A stretch of 64,000 nucleotides of DNA from Treponema_C sp050320395 (lineage in GTDB: Bacteria; Spirochaetota; Spirochaetia; Treponematales; Treponemataceae): positions 992,001-1,056,000 of the forward strand of contig NZ_CP144459.1 in the NCBI RefSeq assembly GCF_050320395.1. Reading direction: 5' to 3'. The notes under the pieces are model-generated. The model searched no databases and was not told the DNA's origin. It saw nothing but the letters and a program-made list of their open reading frames with translations. The position numbers were made by a program, and so were the translations under genes. Position 1 is the first letter of the stretch, and each line of letters opens with the position of its first letter. Below are positions 48,641 through 57,705 of this stretch, piece by piece.

Positions 48641-51268
48641 ATGAATTACGATAAAATGACCGTTAAGGTTCAGGATGCCCTGCAAAGTGCGGGTACTCTT
48701 GCGCAGCAAAAAGACCACAGCGAAATCGGTGCGGAACACTTACTGTACGCCTTTCTTACGCAGGAAGGCGGCATTGTTCCGCCCCTTATCGAACGTATCG
48801 GCATTGCACCGGCTTCTCTTTTGCATGATGTTGAAGAACTTTTAACGCGCTGTCCGGTTATACACGGCAACGCTCAAATGGCGCTTTCTTCGGAGGCCGC
48901 AAAAATCCTTGCAAAGGCCGAACGCGAAGCTTCCGCTTTAAAAGACGAATATTTATCGGTTGAACATATTTTTTTGGCAATGCTCGTTTCAAGCGGAAGC
49001 GTTGCCGACCTTTTAAAAAAGCGCGGCATTACGCGCAATGCCGTTTTGGACGCTTTAAAAGCGGTGCGCGGCAATCAGCGTGTAACGAATCAGGATCCGG
49101 AAGCGACAATGCAAGCCTTGGATAAATACTGCCGCGACCTTACCGCCCTTGCGCGCCGGGAAAAAATAGATCCGGTTATCGGGCGCGACGAAGAAATCAG
49201 ACGCGTTATGCAGGTTTTGAGCAGGCGCACAAAAAACAACCCCGTGCTTATAGGAGAGCCGGGCGTCGGAAAAACCGCCATTGTCGAAGGCCTTGCCCGC
49301 CGCATTGTCGCATCCGACGTACCCGACAGTTTAAAAAACAAACGGCTTCTTGCCCTCGATTTGGGTGCCCTTGTTGCGGGAGCAAAATTCCGCGGCGAAT
49401 TTGAAGAGCGCTTAAAAGCCGTTATAAACGAAGTGCAAAAAAGCGAGGGCTCAATCATTCTCTTTATAGACGAGCTTCACACCCTTGTCGGAGCGGGAGC
49501 GACGGAGGGGGCTATGGATGCTTCCAATTTATTAAAGCCGGCTTTGGCGCGCGGAGAGCTCCGCGCAGTCGGAGCGACCACCCTCGACGAATACCGCAAA
49601 TACATAGAAAAAGACGCCGCATTGGAGCGCCGTTTTCAGCAAGTGTACTGCGCCGAGCCTTCCGTAGAAGACACGATTGCGATTTTGCGCGGCTTACAGG
49701 AAAAGTACGAAGTACACCACGGCGTGCGTATCCGCGACGATGCCCTTGTTGCCGCCGCCGTTTTGTCGAACCGCTATATTACCAACCGCTTTTTACCGGA
49801 TAAGGCCATAGACTTGGTGGATGAGGCGGCCAGTAAACTTAAAATGGAAATCGAAAGCCAGCCCACCGAGCTTGATCAGGAAGAGCGGAAAATCCTTCAA
49901 CTTACGATAGAAAAACAGGCCTTAAGTAAAGAAAAAGATGCCGCTTCCCTTGAGCGCCTTGAAAAGCTGAATAAAGAATTGGCCGAACATACCGCGCGCC
50001 GCGACGCGATGAAAATGCAGTGGCAAAACGAAAAAGGCCGCATAGATACGGCACGCAAACTCAAAGAAGAACTCGAACAGCTTCATACCGACGAAGTGCG
50101 CTATACCCGCGAGGGCAATTTGGAAAAAGCCGCCGAATTAAAATACGGCCGTATTCCCGAAATAGAGCGGAAACTGCAAAAAGCCCTTGAAGAAGAAAAT
50201 GCTCAAGCGGACGGCACAAGCGGTGCGGCCGCACAGGGATCGGCCGTTCAAGCGGCAAGTCCCGAACGCCTTTTGCGCCAGGAAGTGTCCGAAGAAGATA
50301 TTGCGCGCATTGTGTCAACGTGGACGGGAATACCCGTGAGCAAAATGCTTGCAGGCGAAAAGCAAAAATACCTCGATTTGGAAAAAGTACTGCATAAGCG
50401 CGTTATCGGCCAGGAAAAAGCCGTTTCAGCCGTAGCCGACGCCATAAGGCGGAACCGCGCAGGCTTAAGCGACGAAAACCGCCCGCTGGGAAGCTTTTTG
50501 TTTATAGGCCCGACGGGTGTCGGCAAAACCGAATTGGCTAAAACCCTTGCCGACTTTTTATTCAACGACGAAAAAGCCCTTACGCGCATCGACATGAGCG
50601 AATATATGGAAAAGTTCAGCGTAAGCCGCCTTATCGGAGCGCCGCCGGGCTATGTCGGTTACGACGAAGGCGGCCAGTTAACCGAAGCCGTGCGCCGCCG
50701 GCCTTACAGCGTCGTTCTTTTTGACGAAATCGAAAAGGCGCACACGGACGTATTCAACGTGCTTTTGCAAGTGCTCGACGACGGCCGCTTAACCGACAGT
50801 CAGGGTAGGGTAGTGGACTTTAAAAACACGATTATCATTATGACAAGCAATATCGGAAGCGATTTGATTTTGCAAGCCGACACAAACGAAAAACTGAATG
50901 CGGCCGCTTCGGATATAGATGCGCTTTTAAAATCGCGCTTCCGTCCCGAGTTTTTAAACCGCATAGACGAAATAATTACGTTCAGCCGCCTTGACCGAAG
51001 CTGTATGGAATCCATTGTGCGCAACCAATTGGAACGCCTTGCAAAACGTTTTGCCGAGCGCCGCCAAACGCTGGACGTTTCCGACGAAGCGGTCGGCTGG
51101 CTTGCCGATACGGGCTACGATCCCCTGTTCGGTGCGCGCCCGGTAAAACGCGCCATTCAAACCTATTTGGAAAACCCGCTTGCAAAAAAAATCCTTGCAG
51201 GCGATTATCCTGAAGGAAGCACCGTGCGCGTCGTTAAGGGTGCCGGCGGCGGCTTGGATTTTGTCTAA
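48641..51268 (+). CDS. clpB: Disaggregase chaperone ClpB
   Basis: 875-residue Hsp100 that rescues aggregated proteins with DnaK. Two N-terminal Clp repeats (IGAEHLLYAFLTQEGG, LSVEHIFLAMLVSSG) are followed by AAA module 1 with Walker A GEPGVGKTAIVEG and Walker B FIDELHTLVG. The coiled middle domain spans about 405-525 (IEKQALSKEKDAASLERLEK); its presence separates ClpB from ClpA/ClpC. AAA module 2 has GPTGVGKTELAKT and VVLFDEIEKAH, with the arginine-finger region LDDGRLTDSQGRVVDF. An extra Ala/Gln/Gly-rich stretch after the middle domain (NAQADGTSGAAAQGSAVQAAS) makes it slightly longer than usual. Heat-shock control is not visible. Confidence 0.96.
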   Translation: MNYDKMTVKVQDALQSAGTLAQQKDHSEIGAEHLLYAFLTQEGGIVPPLIERIGIAPASLLHDVEELLTRCPVIHGNAQMALSSEAAKILAKAEREASALKDEYLSVEHIFLAMLVSSGSVADLLKKRGITRNAVLDALKAVRGNQRVTNQDPEATMQALDKYCRDLTALARREKIDPVIGRDEEIRRVMQVLSRRTKNNPVLIGEPGVGKTAIVEGLARRIVASDVPDSLKNKRLLALDLGALVAGAKFRGEFEERLKAVINEVQKSEGSIILFIDELHTLVGAGATEGAMDASNLLKPALARGELRAVGATTLDEYRKYIEKDAALERRFQQVYCAEPSVEDTIAILRGLQEKYEVHHGVRIRDDALVAAAVLSNRYITNRFLPDKAIDLVDEAASKLKMEIESQPTELDQEERKILQLTIEKQALSKEKDAASLERLEKLNKELAEHTARRDAMKMQWQNEKGRIDTARKLKEELEQLHTDEVRYTREGNLEKAAELKYGRIPEIERKLQKALEEENAQADGTSGAAAQGSAVQAASPERLLRQEVSEEDIARIVSTWTGIPVSKMLAGEKQKYLDLEKVLHKRVIGQEKAVSAVADAIRRNRAGLSDENRPLGSFLFIGPTGVGKTELAKTLADFLFNDEKALTRIDMSEYMEKFSVSRLIGAPPGYVGYDEGGQLTEAVRRRPYSVVLFDEIEKAHTDVFNVLLQVLDDGRLTDSQGRVVDFKNTIIIMTSNIGSDLILQADTNEKLNAAASDIDALLKSRFRPEFLNRIDEIITFSRLDRSCMESIVRNQLERLAKRFAERRQTLDVSDEAVGWLADTGYDPLFGARPVKRAIQTYLENPLAKKILAGDYPEGSTVRVVKGAGGGLDFV

Positions 51269-51281
51269 AAAAACAAGCGAA

Positions 51282-51314
51282 GACTGTCTGAAAATTGAAG
51301 CTTCCGGACAGTTT
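51282..51314. terminator. Shared terminator between convergent clpB and aspA
   Basis: GACTGTCTGAA pairs with TTCCGGACAGT around a short loop. T/A runs lie on the aspA-outgoing side. It uses the GACTGTC/GACAGT stem family seen elsewhere. Confidence 0.6.
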
Positions 51315-51327
51315 CCGCCGCGCCCTT

Positions 51328-52725
51328 TTACTTTTGTATCTTCCGCGGGTGGGTCATGTTTTCGGGGTTTAAAATATCGTCAAGCTGCGTTCGCGTCAAT
51401 AAACCCTGTTCCAATATAAGCTCGTATACGGAGCGTCCCGTTTTAAGGGCGGTTTTGGCGATTTCGGTAGCCGCTTCATAGCCTATAAACGGATTTACGG
51501 CGGTTACCAAACCTATGCTCTTGTAGACCATATCGCGGCACAGCTCGGTGTTTGCCGTAATGCCGTCTATACAGCGTGTGCGCAGGGTTTCCATAGCGCG
51601 GCACAGCATATCCTGCGATTGAAACAGGCTGAAGGCAATGATGGGCTCAAAAACATTTAATTCCAATTGTCCGGCTTCCGAGGCGAGGGTTACGCTTAAA
51701 TCGTTTCCGATAACCTTAAAGGCGGTTTGGTTAACCGCTTCGGGAATAACCGGATTCACCTTTCCGGGCATAATGGACGAACCCGGCTGCACGGGCGGCA
51801 AATTTATTTCGTTTATGCCGCAGCGCGGCCCCGACGACAAAAGCCGTAAATCGTTGCAGATTTTGGAAAGTTTTAGGGCAAGCCGCTTTACCGAAGCCGA
51901 ATACATAACAAAGGAGCCGGTGTCCTGCGTGGCTTCGATAAGGTTGGGCGATGAAACAAGGGGCATACCCGTAATGTTTTTTAAGTGCGCGGTTACTTTT
52001 TCAACATAACCCGGCTCGCTGTTTATGCCCGTGCCGATAGCCGTTGCTCCCATATTGATTTCCGAAAAAAGGCGGGCGTTTTCGTTTAAGCGCTCGACTT
52101 CTTCCGTGAGGGTTACCGCGTAAGCTTCGAAGGTTTGTCCGAGTGTCATCGGAACGGCGTCCTGTAACTGGGTGCGTCCCATCTTTAAAACCGAAGAAAA
52201 CTCGGCCGCCTTTTTGCGCATAGAAGCGATGAGTCTTTGCAGTTCTTCTATTAAAGGTTTGTTTCCCGAATAAAGGGCGATTTTAACCGCGGTGGGGTAG
52301 GCGTCGTTTGTCGATTGGGACAGGTTCACGTGGTTGTTCGGGTGGCAGTATGTGTATTCGCCCTTTTTATGCCCCAACAGTTCCAAGGCACGGTTTGCAA
52401 TCACTTCGTTTGCGTTCATGTTTGTCGACGTTCCCGCCCCGCCTTGAATCATATCGACAACAAATTCCTTATTGAATTTACCTTCGGCAACTTCTGCACA
52501 GGCTTTTTCTATAGCCTCACAGCGCGCCTTATCCAAAATACCCAGGTCGAAGTTTGCGCGGGCGGCCGCCGCCTTTACCCGGGCAAGGGCGTAAATCAGT
52601 TGCGGATATAAATTCAGTTTTATACCCGTTATCGAAAAGTTTTCAACGGCGCGCAGGGTTTGAATGCCGTAATAGGCTTCGTCCGGAACTTCGCGCTCTC
52701 CGAGTAAATCGTGTTCGGTTCTCAT
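51328..52725 (-). CDS. aspA: Aspartate ammonia-lyase
   Basis: 465 residues; converts L-aspartate to fumarate and ammonia. Ordered landmarks are TEHDLLGEREVPDEAYYGIQT at the N-terminus, GGAGTSTNMNANEVIANRA, HPNNHVNLSQSTNDAYPTA, MGRTQLQDAVPMTLGQ, and the superfamily signature GSSIMPGKVNPV. The signature loop with its serine base distinguishes aspartase/fumarase enzymes; the GxNxE details and length favour aspartase over fumarase. AGGAG lies 13 bases before the ATG, rather distant. Monocistronic. Amino-acid degradation of this kind is common in peptide-fermenting treponemes. Confidence 0.92.
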   Translation of the reverse strand: MRTEHDLLGEREVPDEAYYGIQTLRAVENFSITGIKLNLYPQLIYALARVKAAAARANFDLGILDKARCEAIEKACAEVAEGKFNKEFVVDMIQGGAGTSTNMNANEVIANRALELLGHKKGEYTYCHPNNHVNLSQSTNDAYPTAVKIALYSGNKPLIEELQRLIASMRKKAAEFSSVLKMGRTQLQDAVPMTLGQTFEAYAVTLTEEVERLNENARLFSEINMGATAIGTGINSEPGYVEKVTAHLKNITGMPLVSSPNLIEATQDTGSFVMYSASVKRLALKLSKICNDLRLLSSGPRCGINEINLPPVQPGSSIMPGKVNPVIPEAVNQTAFKVIGNDLSVTLASEAGQLELNVFEPIIAFSLFQSQDMLCRAMETLRTRCIDGITANTELCRDMVYKSIGLVTAVNPFIGYEAATEIAKTALKTGRSVYELILEQGLLTRTQLDDILNPENMTHPRKIQK

Positions 52726-52993
52726 AGTCGTCGCTTCTCCTGTGCTCGATTTTGCTGTACATTACCGACTGTGCATGTCAACAGTGTAACGCGAAAAAAA
52801 GCAAAGTGCCAGAGGCATTTTTATATAAGTCATGACGGGCTGCATATGTGTTTTAAAAAACGCCCTCTTTTTAAATTTTTGACGCATTTATTTCAAAAAA
52901 TGACGCTGGCATCAAGATTAAAGCAGTGATATACTGTACTGCACTACGCACTAAATTGTGCGATAATTATTCGTATCTCTTAGGAGGATTAAA

Positions 52994-54301
52994 ATGAAAA
53001 AGAGTATTGCCCTTGTAACGGCATTATGTCTGGTTGTTACTCTTGCATTTGTCGGCTGTAAAAAAAAAGACAGCGTTGATCCGAATGCACCCGTAACCCT
53101 TTCGGTGTACATGCAGATGGATCTTGCAAACCCCCAATCCGCATATTGGCCCGTAACGGTTGAAGCTTTCCAAAAAAAATATCCGAATATCAAATTGGAA
53201 TTCGAATATGTAAACGGTGAAGCTTTTCACGACAAGTTTCAGATAATGGCCGCTTCGGGCGATATTCCCGACGTATTTACCACCTATGCAGGCGCCCGCT
53301 CCGGTTACGTTTTGGACCGCGGCATGGTAAAAGATTTGCGTCCCTATCTTACCGACGATTTGAAAAAGAATTACAACCCCGCTATTTGGGAGCCGCAAGG
53401 CCCGAACGGTGAAATCTATATTATTTCCACCAACATGGCCGTATGTACCGCCGTTTATGTAAACCCCAAACTGCAAAAACAACTCGGCTTAACCACGCCC
53501 AAAACCCTCGATGAAATGATTGCACAGGTTCCGGTTATCCGTGCCGCAGGCTTAACTCCGCTTGCCTTTGCAAACAAGGGCCAGTGGCAGGCACAGTCCT
53601 TATTGCTGTCCATGCTTACCGACCGTATGGCCGGCAAAGCATGGTTCGACAAAGCTATGGCCGGTACGGCTAAATTCTCCGACAAGCAGTTTGTAGACGC
53701 CATCGCCGTTATCAAAAAGATGACCGATGCAAAGCTTTTCCCTCCGGGAGTAAACCAGCTTGAAGGTACCGCTTCATGGGGCGAATTCGTTGCCGATAAG
53801 GCGGTATACTTGTTGGACGCCGGCTGGCGCATTTCCGCCCTAAAAAAATCGGCAAAGCCCGAAGATTTTGAGCAGTATCAGGTTATCGCATTCCCCGCCG
53901 TTGCGGGAGAAGTTACCAAGGGTTCAAGTGCCGCAACGCTCGGTGAAAACTTCGGTATGAATGCAAAATTGGAAGGTGCAAAAGCCGATGCCGCATGGAA
54001 GTTTATCTCCTTTGTTTCCGGAAAAGAAGCATGCGAAATTCTTACCCGTTACGGAACCGTTACCACCTATAAGCTCGACCTTGCAAAATTCAATATCGAC
54101 CAATTGAGTAAGCAATACATCGACCTCATCAACAACCAAACGATGGGTTATGTTATCGATGCGAAGATGGACGGCGAAGGCGTAAACGGTTTGCTTAACC
54201 CCGGTATTCAAGCGGTTATGATCGGTGAAAAAACGCCGGCACAGCTTGCAAACGAATACGAAGCATGGGTTGCCGCAAACGACAGCAACAGAAAAAAATA
54301 A
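52994..54301 (+). CDS. Carbohydrate-type ABC importer substrate-binding lipoprotein
   Basis: 435 residues. The lipobox LAFVGC places the lipidated cysteine at 22. The mature part is a family 1 extracellular solute-binding protein: PVTLSVYMQMDLANPQSAYW, VEAFQKKYPNIKLEFEYV, FQIMAASGDIPDVFTTYAG, and WKFISFVSGKEACEILTRYG. AGGAGG precedes the ATG. The next two genes are the matching permeases; a hairpin between binding protein and permease is the usual way to make more of the former. No ATPase gene is present, so a shared MsmK/UgpC-like ATPase elsewhere is expected. Substrate unknown (sugar or oligomer). Confidence 0.9.
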   Translation: MKKSIALVTALCLVVTLAFVGCKKKDSVDPNAPVTLSVYMQMDLANPQSAYWPVTVEAFQKKYPNIKLEFEYVNGEAFHDKFQIMAASGDIPDVFTTYAGARSGYVLDRGMVKDLRPYLTDDLKKNYNPAIWEPQGPNGEIYIISTNMAVCTAVYVNPKLQKQLGLTTPKTLDEMIAQVPVIRAAGLTPLAFANKGQWQAQSLLLSMLTDRMAGKAWFDKAMAGTAKFSDKQFVDAIAVIKKMTDAKLFPPGVNQLEGTASWGEFVADKAVYLLDAGWRISALKKSAKPEDFEQYQVIAFPAVAGEVTKGSSAATLGENFGMNAKLEGAKADAAWKFISFVSGKEACEILTRYGTVTTYKLDLAKFNIDQLSKQYIDLINNQTMGYVIDAKMDGEGVNGLLNPGIQAVMIGEKTPAQLANEYEAWVAANDSNRKK

Positions 54302-54322
54302 TCGATTGTGAAATAATCGATT

Positions 54323-54361
54323 GGGGTTGTCTAAAGAGTAATCGGCTTTTTAGGCAGCCCC
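54323..54361 (+). terminator. Intra-operon attenuating hairpin
   Basis: GGGGTTGTCTAAA and TTTAGGCAGCCCC pair with G-U wobbles between the binding-protein and permease genes, followed by TTATC rather than a T run. It probably stabilises or partly ends the upstream mRNA. The direct repeat AATCGATTG occurs twice just before it. Confidence 0.55.
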
Positions 54362-54385
54362 TTATCACATTCAGGCGGTTGACAA

Positions 54386-55264
54386 ATGACCTATATAGGG
54401 CAAAAACGGGCAAGTTATTTTTCTTTTTTACTGCCCGCCTTTATCATATATATCGGTATTATTATTTTTCCGGTATTGTTCAGTTTTTATCTCAGTTTTA
54501 CAAAATGGAAGGGCTACGGAAAAATGGAATTTATCGGATTGGGCAACTATATCCGTATGTTTACCGACCCTGTTTTTTATATAGGACTGCGCAATAATAT
54601 TGCAATTGTGTTGATTTCGGTGTTCGGCCAAATTCCTTTGGGCCTGTTACTTGCCTATATGCTGTACCGCAAAATGGTTAAAAACGCCGATATGTTTGAA
54701 GTGTTAATCTTTTTACCCATAACAATTTCATCGGTTATCGTCGCCCAGTTGTGGAACCGTATATTTTCTCCGGTGGGTATTGTGCCGGCTATTGTCAGGC
54801 ATATAACGGGAAATCCCGATTATATTATGACGATATTCGAGCATCGGTATTTTGCAATAGTGCCTATTTTATTCGTACTGTTATGGCAGCATACGAGTTT
54901 ATACATGGTTATTTTTTTAGCCAATTTGCAGCGCATACCCTACAGCGTTATTGAAGCCGCTCAGCTTGAAGGCGCAAAAGAGGGTACCGTTTTTATGCGC
55001 CTCATTGCTCCCATGCTCGCTCACGTTATTTTTATAAATACGATTCTTGCCGTTTCGGGCAGTTTTAAAAGTTTCGATTTGATTTACTCAATGACCGGCG
55101 GAGGGCCGGCTCATTTTACGGAAGTTATTGCCGTATATATGTATAATACAACCTTTGTATTCCAAAACTACGGCTACGGCAGCGCTCTTGCCGTAATTAT
55201 TATTGTGTTTACCGTTATTGCCTTAGTTATAAGCCGTGCGGTAACAAAACGGTTTGACTATTAA
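54386..55264 (+). CDS. Carbohydrate-type ABC permease 1 (UgpA/MalF-like)
   Basis: 292 residues with six predicted membrane helices. Landmarks are SYFSFLLPAFIIYIGIIIFP at the N-terminus, a periplasmic part with FIGLGNYIRMFTDPVFYIGL and RNNIAIVLISVFGQIPLGLL, and the EAA coupling loop VIEAAQLEGAKEGTVFMRLIAP near 195-215. The C-terminal third has DLIYSMTGGGPAHFTEVIAV. It follows the binding-protein gene after a hairpin and is seven bases before permease 2. Confidence 0.9.
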   Translation: MTYIGQKRASYFSFLLPAFIIYIGIIIFPVLFSFYLSFTKWKGYGKMEFIGLGNYIRMFTDPVFYIGLRNNIAIVLISVFGQIPLGLLLAYMLYRKMVKNADMFEVLIFLPITISSVIVAQLWNRIFSPVGIVPAIVRHITGNPDYIMTIFEHRYFAIVPILFVLLWQHTSLYMVIFLANLQRIPYSVIEAAQLEGAKEGTVFMRLIAPMLAHVIFINTILAVSGSFKSFDLIYSMTGGGPAHFTEVIAVYMYNTTFVFQNYGYGSALAVIIIVFTVIALVISRAVTKRFDY

Positions 55265-55276
55265 GGCGGTGTGCAC

Positions 55277-56122
55277 ATGAAAACAACTTCACTTAGACAA
55301 AGTACATACGCTTGGCGCTTAAGCGCGTATATTCTTATGCTGCTTTTTGCCGTTTTAACTCTTTTTCCGTTAATATGGCTTTTTTATTCTTCATTTAAGC
55401 TTAATGCCGAAATTATGGTTCACCCCTTGGACCTTCCCAAAGCACCGACCATTGCAAACTATACGGAATCCTGGGCAAAGGGGCATTTGGGTATTGCCTT
55501 GGTAAACAGCTTTATTTATACGATAAGCGCCACCGTTTCGACCATGCTTTTAGCTATGGCGGCCGCCTTTGCGCTTACCAAATTTCCGTTTAAGTCGGCA
55601 AAGTTTTTTACTTCGGCCTTTGCCTTGGGCTTAATGATAAGCGTTCATGCGGTAATCATTCCGCTGTTTCAGCTTGAAGCAAAATTGGGAATTATCAATA
55701 CCCGCTTGGGCGTTATTATTCCCTATATCGCCTTTGATTTGCCCCTGTCAGTTATGATTGCAATATCGTATGTGAGGGGAATCCCGAACGCTCTTATCGA
55801 ATCGGCCGAAATAGACGGGGCAAAGTACCGCTATGTATTTTGGATGATGATAATGCCCCTGTCGGTTCCCGTGATTGCAACCATGGTTATTCTGTCTTTT
55901 TTAAGACATTGGAACGAGTTTTTATTTGTCTTTGTGTTTACGACAAAGGTCGGCTTAAAGAGCCTTCCCGTTGCGATTACGCAGTTTGCCGGCAGATTGA
56001 ACATCGACTACGGTTTGCAGTATGCTTCGTTGGTTATCGGTGTATTGCCGATGATTTTATTTTATATTGTGTTTCATGCCCAGCTGATTAAAGGATTCGG
56101 CGAGGGCGCCTTAAAAGAGTAG
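55277..56122 (+). CDS. Carbohydrate-type ABC permease 2 (UgpE/MalG-like)
   Basis: 281 residues, six membrane helices. The MalG-type features are ILMLLFAVLTLFPLIWLFYS, SWAKGHLGIALVNSFIYTIS, the EAA loop LIESAEIDGAKYRYVFWMMI, and LRHWNEFLFVFVFTTKVGLK. The ATG at 55277 follows GGCGGTG; a GTG at 55271 is the alternative. It pairs with permease 1 to form the channel and is followed 58 bases on by the M81 peptidase. Confidence 0.9.
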   Translation: MKTTSLRQSTYAWRLSAYILMLLFAVLTLFPLIWLFYSSFKLNAEIMVHPLDLPKAPTIANYTESWAKGHLGIALVNSFIYTISATVSTMLLAMAAAFALTKFPFKSAKFFTSAFALGLMISVHAVIIPLFQLEAKLGIINTRLGVIIPYIAFDLPLSVMIAISYVRGIPNALIESAEIDGAKYRYVFWMMIMPLSVPVIATMVILSFLRHWNEFLFVFVFTTKVGLKSLPVAITQFAGRLNIDYGLQYASLVIGVLPMILFYIVFHAQLIKGFGEGALKE

Positions 56123-56180
56123 GCTCGGCAAAGCATAAAACTTTGAGCCGATTGCTTGACTTTTTATCGGAGGTTTTTAT

Positions 56181-57647
56181 ATGAAAAAGCGTGTACTCGT
56201 CGGAGGAATGCACCACGAATCGGATACCTTTAATCCGATTACCACCGGCGAAAACGATATTTGGGTTATCCGCGGAAAGGAATTGATTGAATCGAAGGGA
56301 CAAAGTTCGGTATGCGGAGCGATTGCAACGCTTAAAGAAGCCGGCTATGAAGTGCTTCCCGCACTGATTGCGCGCGCCGTCCCGAACGGCGAGTGGGACA
56401 AAGACTATTATCTTAAACTTAAAGCCGAGTTTTTACAGGCTGTAAAAGATGCTCTTCCCTTGGACGCCCTCTGCCTTTCGCTTCACGGTTCCATGCGCGT
56501 GCGCGGTATAGGAGAAGCCGAAGGGGACTTACTCGAAGATATACGCAAAATCTGCCCCGATATTCCGATTTTATCTTCGCTTGATATGCACGCGACTATT
56601 TCCGACAGAATGCTGCGCTATGTCGACGGCTATGTCGGCTATAAGTGCGCGCCCCACACGGACACCTACGAAACCGGAGTGCACGCCGCCCGTATGACAA
56701 TCGATACCCTCGAAAAGGGAGCAAAACCCGTTTTGGAAGCGGTAAAAATCCCCTTTTTAATTGCGGGCGAACAGTCCGAAACAAGCGTCGAGCCGATGAA
56801 AAAACTTATAGCGGTATTGCGCGAGGTTGAAAAAGAAAGGGGCATTATGGCCGCTTCCTATTTACTCGGTTTTCCGTGGGCGGATACGGCCGACAACGGT
56901 GTTACGGCTATGGTTGTAGCCGACGGCGACAGGGAGCTTGCGCGCAAAAAGGCAAAAGAGCTTGCGCAGCTTTTTTGGGATACGAGAAGCGAATTCGGTT
57001 TTTACAACGAAACCCGCGAAACCGCCGACGCCCTCAAGCACACGAAATTGAGCATAGAAGAAGGCGTGTACCCTGTAGTGCTTTCCGACAGCGGCGATAA
57101 CCCGACGGCCGGATCTTCCCAAGACGTAACGAATTTCCTCAAAGAAATTATGGCCGACTCTTATCTTTCGTCGCTTAACCCGCCCCTGTGCTATCAAGCC
57201 TTTTACGACCCCGCCCTTGTTGAAGCAGCCTTTAAAGCGGGTGAGGGCAGCATCGTTGAAGGAACGCTGGGCGCCGCCTTCGATACGGTAAAAAGCTCGC
57301 CGATAGCGGTAAAGGCGCGCGTAAAAAAGCTGTGTAAAGCATGGCCCGGCGCACAAAACAGCGATATGGCGCTTATCGATGTGCAGGGAATAGACGTTAT
57401 CGTTACAAGTAAACACGTCGGCTGTTACGACCCGGAAATGATGAGGGCTTTGGGAATCGAGCCCGAACACTGCAAGGCGATTGTCGTAAAACTCGGCTAC
57501 CTTGAACCGGAAATCAGGGCGATTGCAAAACGCTCCATGCTCGTCCTTACCGACGGCAGTACAAACGAAGTGTTTTCGCGCTTGGAATATAAGGAACTTC
57601 CCCGCCCGATATATCCTTTGGACAAGGATATGCACTGGAAAGCTTGA
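56181..57647 (+). CDS. M81-family metallopeptidase (MlrC-like)
   Basis: 488 residues. The MlrC family includes the microcystin-pathway enzyme and many uncharacterised hydrolases coded beside ABC importers. The N-terminal domain shows VLVGGMHHESDTFNP, LSLHGSMRVRGIGEAEGDLL, SLDMHATISDRML and GYKCAPHTDTYETG, with conserved His and Asp residues suited to a metal centre. The C-terminal domain (from about 300) has VVLSDSGDNPTAGSSQDV and ends with EYKELPRPIYPLDKDM. GGAGG precedes the ATG. Its position at the end of the transporter operon suggests it acts on the imported compound, perhaps a peptide or amide, but that is inference. The protein has no signal peptide. Confidence 0.9.
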   Translation: MKKRVLVGGMHHESDTFNPITTGENDIWVIRGKELIESKGQSSVCGAIATLKEAGYEVLPALIARAVPNGEWDKDYYLKLKAEFLQAVKDALPLDALCLSLHGSMRVRGIGEAEGDLLEDIRKICPDIPILSSLDMHATISDRMLRYVDGYVGYKCAPHTDTYETGVHAARMTIDTLEKGAKPVLEAVKIPFLIAGEQSETSVEPMKKLIAVLREVEKERGIMAASYLLGFPWADTADNGVTAMVVADGDRELARKKAKELAQLFWDTRSEFGFYNETRETADALKHTKLSIEEGVYPVVLSDSGDNPTAGSSQDVTNFLKEIMADSYLSSLNPPLCYQAFYDPALVEAAFKAGEGSIVEGTLGAAFDTVKSSPIAVKARVKKLCKAWPGAQNSDMALIDVQGIDVIVTSKHVGCYDPEMMRALGIEPEHCKAIVVKLGYLEPEIRAIAKRSMLVLTDGSTNEVFSRLEYKELPRPIYPLDKDMHWKA

Positions 57648-57705
57648 TGCTTTTATAATCCTGTTGTAGAATATTACAGCGGGAGATAAAAATACAGGAA
57701 GAATT

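Noticed and set aside
54323..54361. Riboswitch or full terminator before permease 1
   Set aside because: No T run follows and no known riboswitch core is seen; an intra-operon hairpin explains it better.
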